Assembly (NCBI RefSeq): GCF_005508865.1
Contig: NZ_SCOM01000002.1
Coordinates: 620,001 to 684,000, forward strand
From: Pseudomonas sp. F(2018)
GTDB taxonomy: Bacteria > Pseudomonadota > Gammaproteobacteria > Pseudomonadales > Pseudomonadaceae
Length of the DNA: 64,000 nucleotides
Direction: 5' to 3'
Shown here piece by piece: positions 1 to 7,437 of this stretch. Position 1 is the stretch's first letter. Every line of letters begins with the position of its first letter. The translations under genes and the position numbers were made by a program. The notes under the pieces are model-generated. The model had not been told where the DNA came from and made no database searches. It saw nothing but the letters and a program-made list of their open reading frames with translations.

Positions 1-300
1 TACGACCCGGCCAAGGGCAATGCGCCGATGCTGCTGGCCAAGGGCGGCGACTTCCTGGCGCTGAAGATCCGCGAGATCGCCCAGGAGCACAAGGTCACCC
101 TGCTCGAATCGCCGGCCCTGGCGCGGGCGGTGTTCTATTCCACCGAAGTGGACCAGGAGATTCCCGCCGGCCTGTACCTGGCGGTGGCCCAGGTACTGGC
201 CTACGTCTACCAGCTCAAGCAGTTCCGCTCCGGCAAGGGCAAGCGTCCGGCGCCGCTGTCGAATCTGCCCATCCCGCCGGACCTGCGTCGCGACGAGTGA
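1..300 (+). CDS. flhB: FlhB, flagellar export gate protein, C-terminal part only
   Basis: The window opens inside this gene; frame 1 is open from base 1 to the TGA at 298-300, about 99 residues. They match the cytoplasmic FlhB-C domain just after the NPTH autocleavage site, beginning with YDPAKGNAPMLLAKGGD, followed by the conserved IREIAQEHKVTLLESPALAR stretch. FlhB belongs to the membrane export gate of the flagellar type III secretion system and, with FliK, switches export from hook to filament substrates. The membrane half and the start codon lie before the window. The end is a Lys/Arg/Pro-rich tail. The family assignment is firm; only completeness is missing. Confidence 0.95.
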   Translation, partial: YDPAKGNAPMLLAKGGDFLALKIREIAQEHKVTLLESPALARAVFYSTEVDQEIPAGLYLAVAQVLAYVYQLKQFRSGKGKRPAPLSNLPIPPDLRRDE

Positions 301-311
301 CGCGTCACTCG
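294..311. terminator. 18-nt palindrome shared by the stop codons of flhB and sodC
   Basis: CGAGTGA and TCACTCG form a perfect 7-bp inverted repeat around CGCG. The flhB stop (TGA, 298-300) and the sodC stop (TGA on the minus strand, 305-307) lie inside the two arms. The hairpin could end or attenuate both convergent transcripts, but neither side has a T-run, so an intrinsic terminator is not proven. Confidence 0.4.
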
Positions 312-826
312 ATCACGCCACAGGCCACGCGTACACCACCGCCGCCCAGTGGCTTGGGATGGTCGGCATGGTTGTCACCGCCGGCGTGGATCATCAAAGC
401 ATGGCCCTTGAGCTCGTCCAGGCTCTTCAGGCGCGGCGCCAGCACCGGCTGCCCGGCGCTACCGTTGGCGTCCACATACAGAGCTGGCAGGTCGCCACGA
501 TGGCCGTCGTCCTGCCATGGCGTGCCGTGCTTGCCGGCGCCATCCGGATCCCAGTGGCCGCCGGCCATTTCGGCGGCCGAGGGTTGGCCGTCCTTGCTGC
601 CGGGCGCGCAATCCGGGTTGGTATGCAGGTGGAAGCCATGAATGCCCGGTGCCAGGCCGGACAGGGCAGGGGTGAATACCAGGCCATAGCGGCTCTGCTC
701 GACCTTGACCGTGCCGACCTGCTGGCCGGTGCCTTTGGCATCCACGGCGTGGAGCGCAATGGTGAGCGGGGCGGCCTGTACGCTGCCGGCCGCGACGAGC
801 AGGGCGGCGAGGGTCCATTGGCGCAT
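305..826 (-). CDS. sodC: Periplasmic Cu/Zn superoxide dismutase
   Basis: This 173-residue protein dismutates superoxide to hydrogen peroxide and oxygen in the periplasm. Residues 1-18 form a signal peptide ending VQA. Expected metal ligands are present: H66 and H68 in GFHLH, H91 in GGHWDP, H100, H109, D112, and H147 in the [13 protein letters not shown] region. C73 and C169 can form the conserved disulfide, and the C-terminal [12 protein letters not shown] signature is intact. The ATG at 826 has an AGGAG ribosome site 7 nt upstream. The gene sits between flhB and flhA on the opposite strand, with only 4 nt between its end and that of flhB. It has no evident role in flagellar assembly, so it is probably an independent unit inserted in the flagellar cluster. 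Confidence 0.93.
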   Translation of the reverse strand: MRQWTLAALLVAAGSVQAAPLTIALHAVDAKGTGQQVGTVKVEQSRYGLVFTPALSGLAPGIHGFHLHTNPDCAPGSKDGQPSAAEMAGGHWDPDGAGKHGTPWQDDGHRGDLPALYVDANGSAGQPVLAPRLKSLDELKGHALMIHAGGDNHADHPKPLGGGGVRVACGVIE

Positions 827-929
827 AGCGGTTCTCCTGATAGGTGGTTGGAGAACTTGTGACTGCCAGGCGCTGCCAGGGTTTCCTGTTTCGGATGTAA
901 GCCCTTGTTTTTCAACAGCCTGGAAAATC

Positions 930-945
930 TGGCCGGGTTCTTGCT
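930..945 (+). promoter_or_regulatory. Candidate sigma-54 promoter of flhA
   Basis: The sequence TGGCCGGGTTCTTGCT has the invariant GG (931-932) and GC (943-944) exactly 10 nt apart, with TGGC and TTGCT matching the -24/-12 consensus. Transcription would start near 956, about 45 nt before the flhA GTG. In P. aeruginosa, flhA-flhF-fleN are known RpoN/FleQ-dependent class II flagellar genes, which supports the call. I see no clear FleQ site. Confidence 0.6.
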
Positions 946-1001
946 CTGACCTGCCCGTGGCGCCTTTCGCGTCAAAAGATTGAACTGGCTGGGGTAATCA
1001 A

Positions 1002-3131
1002 GTGGCAGTGGATCGGGCGCAACTCATCGGTGATGTACGCAGCAACCTGGCGGGGTTGCGCCACGGCAATCTGGGCATTCCGCTGCTGCTGCTGGTCATG
1101 CTCGCCATGGTCATGCTGCCGATTCCGCCGTTCCTGCTCGACGTGCTGTTCACCTTCAGCATCGCCCTGTCCATCGTGGTTCTGCTGGTGGCCATCTACT
1201 CCCTGCGGCCACTGGACTTCGCCGTATTCCCCACCGTGCTGCTGGCCGCGACCCTGCTGCGCCTGGCGCTGAACGTGGCCTCGACGCGGGTGGTGCTGTT
1301 GCACGGCCAAGAGGGCCACGACGCCGCGGGCAAGGTGATCCAGGCCTTCGGCGAGGTGGTGATCGGCGGCAACTACGTGGTCGGTGCCGTGGTGTTCGCC
1401 ATCTTGATGATCATCAACTTCGTGGTGGTCACCAAGGGCGCCGGGCGCATCTCCGAGGTGAGCGCACGTTTCACTTTGGACGCCATGCCCGGCAAGCAGA
1501 TGGCCATCGACGCCGACCTCAACGCCGGCCTGATCGACCAGTCCGAGGCCAAGAAGCGCCGCGTCGAGGTGGCCCAGGAGGCCGACTTCTACGGTTCGAT
1601 GGACGGTGCCTCGAAGTTCGTTCGTGGCGACGCCGTCGCCGGCCTGCTGATCCTGTTCATCAACCTGATCGGTGGCATGGCCATCGGTGTGCTGCAGCAC
1701 GACCTGGCCTTTGCCGAGGCCGGGCGCATCTACACCCTGCTGACCATCGGTGACGGCCTGGTGGCGCAGATTCCTTCGCTGCTGTTGTCTACCGCCGCGG
1801 CGATCATGGTGACCCGCGTTTCGACCTCGGAAGACATGGGCGCCCAGGTCAGCCGGCAGATGTTCGCCTCGCCCAAGGCTTTGGCCGTGTCGTCGGCGAT
1901 CATGATCGCCATGGGCCTGGTGCCGGGCATGCCGCACTTTTCCTTCATCAGCCTCGGCCTGGTGGCGGCCGGCGCGGCCTACTGGATCGCGCACAAGCAG
2001 CGCAAGACCAAGGAGGACGCCGTCAAGGAAGTCCAGCGCCAGCAGGAGCTGCTGCCGGCGCAGAAGGCCCAGGAGGTCAAGGAGCTGGGCTGGGATGACG
2101 TGACCCCGGTGGACATGGTCGGCCTGGAAGTGGGTTATCGCCTGATCCCGCTGGTCGACCGCAACCAGGGTGGCCAGCTGCTGGCGCGGATCAAGGGCGT
2201 GCGCAAGAAGCTGTCCCAGGAAATGGGCTTCCTGATGCCATCCGTGCATATCCGCGACAACCTCGACCTGTTGCCCAACGCCTACCGTTTGACCCTGATG
2301 GGCGTCAGCGTGGCCGAGGCCGAGGTGTATCCGGAACGCGAGCTGGCGATCAATCCCGGCCAGGTGTTCGGCACCCTCAACGGCATCGCCGCCAAGGATC
2401 CGGCGTTCGGCCTGGAAGCGGTGTGGATCGATCCGACCCAGCGCGACCAGGCGCAGTCGCTCGGCTACACGGTGGTGGACGCCAGCACCGTGGTCGCCAC
2501 CCACCTCAACCAGGTCCTGCACAAGCATGCCCATGAACTGCTTGGCCACGAAGAGGTCCAGCAATTGATGCAGCTGCTGGCCAAGAGCTCGCCGAAGCTG
2601 GCCGAGGAGCTGGTGCCGGGCATGGTCTCGCTGTCGACCCTGCTCAAGGTGCTGCAGACCCTGCTGCAGGAGCAGGTGCCGGTACGCGACATTCGCAGCA
2701 TCGCCGAGGCCATCTCCAACGTGGCCGGCAAGAGTCAAGATCCCGCCGCGATGGTGGCCGCGGTTCGCGTCGCGCTTTCCCGCGCAATCGTGCAAAGCAT
2801 TGTGGGACTAGAGCCGGAGCTGCCTGTGATCACTCTGGAACCCAGGTTGGAACAGTTATTGCTCAATAGCCTGCAGAAGGCCGGTCAGGGCTCCGAGGAT
2901 GGCATCCTCCTCGAGCCCGGCATGGCCGAGAAGCTGCAACGCTCTCTGGTGGAAGCGGCGCAGCGCCAGGAAATGCTCGGCAAACCGGTGATCCTGCTGG
3001 TGGCCGGTCCGGTCCGGGCGATGCTCTCGCGATTCGCGCGGCTCGCCGTACCGGCCATGCACGTACTGGCCTACCAGGAAATACCGGATAACAAGCAGGT
3101 CACGATCGTTGCTACGGTCGGCCAGAACTGA
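1002..3131 (+). CDS. flhA: FlhA, flagellar type III export gate protein
   Basis: This 709-residue protein is the main export-gate component of the flagellar secretion apparatus and its platform for substrate-chaperone complexes. Hydrophobic segments fill roughly residues 20-330, including LLLLVMLAMVMLPIPPFLLDVLF. The conserved FHIPEP-type cytoplasmic loop is present (ISEVSARFTLDAMPGKQMAIDADLNAG), and the rest is the cytoplasmic FlhA-C domain. The GTG at 1002 is chosen as the first in-frame start; another GTG lies at 1008 and no strong ribosome site decides between them. Length matches the Pseudomonas family (about 707). It begins a same-strand run with flhF, fleN and fliA, and a sigma-54-like promoter lies upstream. 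Confidence 0.95.
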   Translation: MAVDRAQLIGDVRSNLAGLRHGNLGIPLLLLVMLAMVMLPIPPFLLDVLFTFSIALSIVVLLVAIYSLRPLDFAVFPTVLLAATLLRLALNVASTRVVLLHGQEGHDAAGKVIQAFGEVVIGGNYVVGAVVFAILMIINFVVVTKGAGRISEVSARFTLDAMPGKQMAIDADLNAGLIDQSEAKKRRVEVAQEADFYGSMDGASKFVRGDAVAGLLILFINLIGGMAIGVLQHDLAFAEAGRIYTLLTIGDGLVAQIPSLLLSTAAAIMVTRVSTSEDMGAQVSRQMFASPKALAVSSAIMIAMGLVPGMPHFSFISLGLVAAGAAYWIAHKQRKTKEDAVKEVQRQQELLPAQKAQEVKELGWDDVTPVDMVGLEVGYRLIPLVDRNQGGQLLARIKGVRKKLSQEMGFLMPSVHIRDNLDLLPNAYRLTLMGVSVAEAEVYPERELAINPGQVFGTLNGIAAKDPAFGLEAVWIDPTQRDQAQSLGYTVVDASTVVATHLNQVLHKHAHELLGHEEVQQLMQLLAKSSPKLAEELVPGMVSLSTLLKVLQTLLQEQVPVRDIRSIAEAISNVAGKSQDPAAMVAAVRVALSRAIVQSIVGLEPELPVITLEPRLEQLLLNSLQKAGQGSEDGILLEPGMAEKLQRSLVEAAQRQEMLGKPVILLVAGPVRAMLSRFARLAVPAMHVLAYQEIPDNKQVTIVATVGQN

Positions 3132-3143
3132 GGGTTCTAAGCC

Positions 3144-4469
3144 ATGCAAGTCAAACGCTTCTTCGCCGCCGATATGCGTACCGCCATGAAACTGGTGCGT
3201 GATGAGCTGGGCGCCGATGCCTCCATCATCGGCAATCGCCGTGTGGCCGGTGGCGTGGAGCTGACCGCTGCCCTGGACTACCAGCCGACTGCCCCGGCGC
3301 GTCAGGCCAACCCGGCGCTGGAAGCCGAGCTGCGCAAGACCCAGGCGAAGATCGCCAATGCCCAGGCCGAACTGACCATTCGCACCGTGGCCGACGAGCG
3401 CAAGGACCGCCAGCTGTTCGCCAACGAATCGCTGGTCGCCCCGGAGCTGCCGGCCACCGCCGTCAAGGCCCAGCGCCCGGTGGCTGCCGCACAGCCCGCC
3501 ATCAAGCCGGCTGCCGCTGCGGTGGATCAGCGCGCCCTGGATGCCATGCGCTTCGAGCTGCATGGCCTGCGCGAGTTGATCGAAGTACAGCTGGGCTCCA
3601 TCGCCTGGGGCCAGCTGCAGAATCGCAAGCCGCAACAGGCCAACCTGTGGCGCCGCCTGCAGCGCATGGGCCTGTCCGCCGAGCTGTCCAAGGCGCTGCT
3701 GGAGCGCGTGGCCAAGGTCGCCGAGCCGCGCCAGGCCTGGCGCATGCTGCTGGCCCACCTGGCTCACGCGATCAAGACGCCCGAAGTGGAGCCGCTGGAA
3801 GAGGGCGGTGTGATCGCCCTGGTCGGCCCGGCCGGCATGGGCAAGACCACCACTCTGGCCAAGATGGCGGCGCGCTACGTGCTGAAATATGGCCCGCAGA
3901 GCATCGCCCTGGTCAGCATGGACAGCTTCCGCATCGGCGCCCAGGAGCAGATCAAGACCCTCGGCCGCATCCTCAACGTACCGGTGACCCAGGTCGACCC
4001 CGGCCAGTCCCTGGTCCAGGCCCTGGCCCCACTGGCGCGCAAGAAGGTCGTGCTGATCGATACCGCCGGCCTACCAGGCAACGATCCGGCTCTGCGTCTG
4101 CAGTTGGAGAGTCTGGCCGCGCGTGGGGTCAAATCGAAAAACTATCTGGTGCTGGCCGCTACCAGCCAGGCTCAGGTGCTCAAGGCCGCCTATCACAGCT
4201 ACAAGCAGTGCGGCCTGGCCGGGTGCATCCTGAGCAAGGTCGATGAAGCCGCCAACCTGGGTGAAGTTCTGGGGCTGGCTATCAGCCAGCATCTACCGGT
4301 AGCCTATCTGGCAGATGGGCCGAAGATTCCGGACGATCTGCAGGTGCCGCGCAGCCATCAGCTGGTGAGCCGCGCTGTGAGCCTGCAGACCGCCGAAGAT
4401 CCGAGCGAGGAGGCCATGGCGGATATGTTCGCCGGCCTGTACCACCACCCGGCGCGCCGCGTGGGGTAA
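3144..4469 (+). CDS. flhF: FlhF, SRP-type GTPase for polar flagellar placement
   Basis: FlhF is a membrane-associated GTPase of the SRP family that marks the pole for flagellar assembly. The 441 residues show a basic N-terminus (MQVKRFFAADMRTAMKLVRDELG), a variable Ala/Gln-rich B region at about 50-130, and an NG GTPase module. The P-loop GPAGMGKT is at residues 228-235, and VLIDTAGLPG is the G3 region. The gene starts 12 nt after flhA. Next door is fleN, whose product antagonises FlhF in setting flagellar number in polar flagellates, so the pair suggests a polar flagellum. Confidence 0.95.
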   Translation: MQVKRFFAADMRTAMKLVRDELGADASIIGNRRVAGGVELTAALDYQPTAPARQANPALEAELRKTQAKIANAQAELTIRTVADERKDRQLFANESLVAPELPATAVKAQRPVAAAQPAIKPAAAAVDQRALDAMRFELHGLRELIEVQLGSIAWGQLQNRKPQQANLWRRLQRMGLSAELSKALLERVAKVAEPRQAWRMLLAHLAHAIKTPEVEPLEEGGVIALVGPAGMGKTTTLAKMAARYVLKYGPQSIALVSMDSFRIGAQEQIKTLGRILNVPVTQVDPGQSLVQALAPLARKKVVLIDTAGLPGNDPALRLQLESLAARGVKSKNYLVLAATSQAQVLKAAYHSYKQCGLAGCILSKVDEAANLGEVLGLAISQHLPVAYLADGPKIPDDLQVPRSHQLVSRAVSLQTAEDPSEEAMADMFAGLYHHPARRVG

Positions 4470-4565
4470 GGCAGGCGGCAGCGTGCAAGGCGTTCTAGTG
4501 TTAGGAAAGGGTCGGTGTGGTTGCCCGACCAGCCCAGTCCAGGCAAGTCAAGGTAAGAGAAGAAC

Positions 4566-5399
4566 ATGGGTAGTATGCATCCCGTACAGGTGATCGCAGT
4601 CACAGGCGGCAAGGGCGGTGTCGGCAAGACCAATGTGTCGGTGAATCTGTCGCTGGCGCTGGCCGACCTCGGTCGCCGAGTCATGCTGATGGACGCCGAC
4701 CTGGGCCTGGCCAACGTCGACGTCCTGCTCGGCCTGACCGCCAAACGCACCCTGGCCGACGTGATCGCCGGCGAGTGCGATCTCAAAGATGTGCTGATCC
4801 AAGGCCCCGGCGGCGTACGCATCGTGCCGGCCGCCTCGGGCACGCAGAGCATGGTGCAGTTGTCGCCGGTGCAGCATGCCGGCCTGATCCAGGCCTTCAG
4901 CGACATCAGCGACAACCTCGATGTCCTGGTCATCGACACCGCCGCCGGCATCGGCGACGGCGTGGTCAGCTTCGTGCGCGCGGCGCAGGAAGTCATCGTG
5001 GTGGTCTGCGACGAGCCGACCTCGATCACCGACGCCTATGCGCTGATCAAGCTGCTCAATCGCGACTACGGCATGAGCCGCTTTCGCGTGCTGGCCAACA
5101 TGGCCCACACGCCGCAGGAAGGGCGCAATCTGTTTGCTAAGCTGACCAAGGTAACCGACCGTTTTCTCGATGTGGCTTTGCAATACGTCGGGGCAGTGCC
5201 CTACGACGAGTCCGTACGCAAGGCCGTGCAGAAGCAGCGCGCGGTATACGAAGCCTTCCCGCGCTCGAAATGCGCACTGGCGTTCAAGGCGATCGCCCAG
5301 AAAGTCGACACCTGGCCGCTGCCGGCCAACCCGCGCGGCCATCTGGAGTTCTTCGTCGAGCGTCTGGTGCAGCAACCGATCGCGGGTACGGCCGTATGA
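4566..5399 (+). CDS. fleN: FleN (FlhG), MinD-like ATPase controlling flagellar number
   Basis: This 277-residue protein is a ParA/MinD-family ATPase. The deviant Walker A motif GGKGGVGKT is at residues 14-22, followed by MLMDADLGLANVDVLLGL and VIDTAAGIGDGVVSF. In Pseudomonas, FleN limits flagellar number by restraining the activator FleQ and counteracting FlhF. The start at 4566 follows an AGAGAAG ribosome site; an in-frame Met three codons later is an alternative. The 96-nt gap after flhF contains a 6-bp hairpin (GGTCGG at 4510 with CCGACC at 4525) of unknown role. The stop overlaps the fliA start as ATGA. Confidence 0.94.
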   Translation: MGSMHPVQVIAVTGGKGGVGKTNVSVNLSLALADLGRRVMLMDADLGLANVDVLLGLTAKRTLADVIAGECDLKDVLIQGPGGVRIVPAASGTQSMVQLSPVQHAGLIQAFSDISDNLDVLVIDTAAGIGDGVVSFVRAAQEVIVVVCDEPTSITDAYALIKLLNRDYGMSRFRVLANMAHTPQEGRNLFAKLTKVTDRFLDVALQYVGAVPYDESVRKAVQKQRAVYEAFPRSKCALAFKAIAQKVDTWPLPANPRGHLEFFVERLVQQPIAGTAV

Positions 5400-6142
5400 C
5401 AGCAGCCAGTGGACTACGCATGTACAACAAGGCGCAGGCGCAGGATTCCCAGCACCAATTGATCGAGCGCTACGCGCCCCTGGTCAAGCGCATCGCCTAT
5501 CACCTGCTGGCACGCTTGCCGGCCAGCGTGCAGGTCGACGACCTGATCCAGGCGGGCATGATCGGTCTACTGGAAGCTTCGAAAAAATACGACGGCAGCA
5601 AGGGCGCCAGCTTCGAAACCTACGCCGGCATCCGCATCCGCGGCGCCATGCTGGACGAGGTGCGCAAGGGCGACTGGGCGCCGCGTTCGGTACACCGCAA
5701 TACCCGCATGGTCAGCGACGCGATTCGGGCAATCGAGGCGCGCACCGGAAGAGACGCTAAAGATCAAGAGGTTGCGGCCGAACTCCAATTGAGTCTCGAG
5801 GATTACTACGGCATCCTTGGCGACACTCTGGGCAGCCGCCTGTTCAGCTTCGACGACCTGGTTCAGGACGGCGAGAGCGGCGGTCTGCACGAGGATGTCA
5901 GCAGCAGTCACGGAGGGCCCCTGCATGGTCTGGAAGATGAACGCTTCCAGGCGGCCCTGGCCGATGCCATCGCCAACCTGCCGGAGCGCGAGCGCCTGGT
6001 GCTGTCGCTGTACTACGACGAAGAACTGAATTTGAAGGAAATCGGCGAAGTCCTGGGGGTCAGCGAATCCCGGGTCAGCCAGTTGCACAGCCAATGCGCC
6101 GCACGTCTGCGGTCCAGGTTGGGCGAGTGGCGGGCCAGCTGA
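5396..6142 (+). CDS. fliA: FliA, flagellar sigma factor sigma-28
   Basis: FliA directs RNA polymerase to late flagellar and chemotaxis promoters. Starting at the ATG at 5396, which overlaps the fleN stop, the protein has 248 residues, the usual length. Region 2 reads YAPLVKRIAYHLLARLPASV then DDLIQAGMIGLLEA; region 2.4 includes FETYAGIRIRGAMLDEVRKGDW; region 4 ends LNLKEIGEVLGVSESRVSQLHSQ. Longer in-frame starts inside fleN are rejected because they add unrelated residues. No FlgM gene is in the window. I could not find a clear sigma-28 promoter upstream of the chemotaxis genes here. Confidence 0.95.
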   Translation: MTAASGLRMYNKAQAQDSQHQLIERYAPLVKRIAYHLLARLPASVQVDDLIQAGMIGLLEASKKYDGSKGASFETYAGIRIRGAMLDEVRKGDWAPRSVHRNTRMVSDAIRAIEARTGRDAKDQEVAAELQLSLEDYYGILGDTLGSRLFSFDDLVQDGESGGLHEDVSSSHGGPLHGLEDERFQAALADAIANLPERERLVLSLYYDEELNLKEIGEVLGVSESRVSQLHSQCAARLRSRLGEWRAS

Positions 6143-6213
6143 CGGCTAGCCGGTTTCATGATTTGCGACGCTACCGGGCTGCCGGAGGCGTTTAGGACTG
6201 TACGGAGGTCGAC

Positions 6214-6600
6214 TTGGACAAGAACATGAAAATCCTCATCGTTGACGATTTTTCGACGATGCGACGGATCATCAAGAACCTCCTGCGTGATCTGGGGTTC
6301 ACCAACACCGCGGAGGCCGACGACGGCAACACCGCTCTGCCCATGCTGCAGAGCGGTAGCTTCGACTTCCTGGTGACCGACTGGAACATGCCCGGCATGA
6401 CCGGCATCGACCTGTTGCGCGCGGTGCGCGCCGACGACCGCCTGAAGACCCTGCCGGTGCTGATGGTGACTGCGGAAGCCAAGCGCGAGCAGATCATCGA
6501 GGCCGCCCAGGCCGGTGTGAATGGCTATGTGGTCAAGCCGTTCACCGCCCAGGTGCTTAAGGAGAAGATCGAGAAGATCTTCGAACGGGTTAACGGCTGA
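6214..6600 (+). CDS. cheY: CheY, chemotaxis response regulator
   Basis: CheY is a single-domain receiver that carries phosphate from CheA to the flagellar switch. Conserved residues are present: the DD pair in [10 protein letters not shown], the phosphoacceptor Asp in VTDWNMPG (residue 56 from the TTG, 52 from the internal ATG), Thr in MVTAEA, and Lys in VVKPF. Two starts compete. TTG at 6214 is 5 nt after a good GGAGG (6204-6208), while ATG at 6226, usually used in homologues (124 aa), is 17 nt from it. I chose TTG on spacing, giving 128 residues. The 71-nt gap after fliA contains a short palindrome, CGGCTAGCCG (6143-6152). Confidence 0.93.
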   Translation: MDKNMKILIVDDFSTMRRIIKNLLRDLGFTNTAEADDGNTALPMLQSGSFDFLVTDWNMPGMTGIDLLRAVRADDRLKTLPVLMVTAEAKREQIIEAAQAGVNGYVVKPFTAQVLKEKIEKIFERVNG

Positions 6601-6619
6601 TGTCTGCCGCGAGGGCGCT

Positions 6620-7408
6620 ATGGCAAACGATGATTCAACCCTGGGCGAACTCGAATCGACCCTGAAGACACATGCTACCCAACTCGTCGACAGTCTCGAG
6701 AAGGGCCGTTTCGGCGAAGCGGTACAGCTGATCCATGAGTTGAGCAAGGCGCGCGATCATGGCCTGTACCAGGAAGTCGGCAAGCTCACCCGCGAGCTGC
6801 ACAACGCGATAGTCAATTTCCAGATCGACCCGCACATGCCGGGCGCCCAGGAAATCTCGCAGATCTCCGATGCCACCGAGCGTCTGTCCTACGTGGTCAA
6901 AATGACCGAGAAGGCGGCCAATCGCACCATGGACCTGGTCGAGCAGAGCGCACCGCTGGTCAACGACCTGGGCGACGAGGCGCAGAGCCTGTCGGCCGAA
7001 TGGGGCAAGTTCATGCGCCGCGAGATGGGCGCCGAGGCCTTCCGCGACCTGGCTAAACGCATCGAGCTGTACCTCGCCCGCAGCGAGCGCGACAGCCAGA
7101 AACTGTCCGGCCACCTGAACGACATCCTGCTGGCGCAGGACTTCCAGGACCTCACCGGGCAAGTGATCAAGCGCGTGACCCAGCTGGTCACCGAAGTGGA
7201 AAGCAATCTGCTCAAGCTGGTGCTCATGGCCAGCCACGTCGACCGTTTCGCCGGCATCGAACACGACCATGCTGTGCTCCGCGCCGAGCAAGAACAACAA
7301 AAAGAGCCTTCCAAGGGTGAAGGTCCGCAGATTCATGCCGATAAGCGTGAGGACGTGGCGTCCAGTCAGGACGACGTCGACGATCTGCTGTCCAGCCTTG
7401 GATTTTAA
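6620..7408 (+). CDS. cheZ: CheZ, CheY-phosphate phosphatase
   Basis: CheZ dephosphorylates CheY-P to end the signal. From the ATG at 6620 the protein has 262 residues, the expected Pseudomonas length. The long-helix region carries the catalytic stretch LAQDFQDLTGQVIKRV, with the Gln that activates water. The extreme C-terminus DDVDDLLSSLGF is the CheY-P-binding helix found in the family. A GAGGG ribosome site lies just upstream. The open frame extends further 5' into cheY, but that part is a shadow in another frame. Gene order cheY-cheZ-cheA places it in the main flagellar chemotaxis system. Confidence 0.94.
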   Translation: MANDDSTLGELESTLKTHATQLVDSLEKGRFGEAVQLIHELSKARDHGLYQEVGKLTRELHNAIVNFQIDPHMPGAQEISQISDATERLSYVVKMTEKAANRTMDLVEQSAPLVNDLGDEAQSLSAEWGKFMRREMGAEAFRDLAKRIELYLARSERDSQKLSGHLNDILLAQDFQDLTGQVIKRVTQLVTEVESNLLKLVLMASHVDRFAGIEHDHAVLRAEQEQQKEPSKGEGPQIHADKREDVASSQDDVDDLLSSLGF

Positions 7409-7437
7409 GGCTCTAACAGAGCCTTTGGAGCGCACCG

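Noticed and set aside
972..2795. Long open frame on the minus strand opposite flhA (607 codons)
   Set aside because: It is the antisense shadow of a clear FlhA gene; composition is His/Gln/Leu-rich without domain motifs, as expected in GC-rich DNA.
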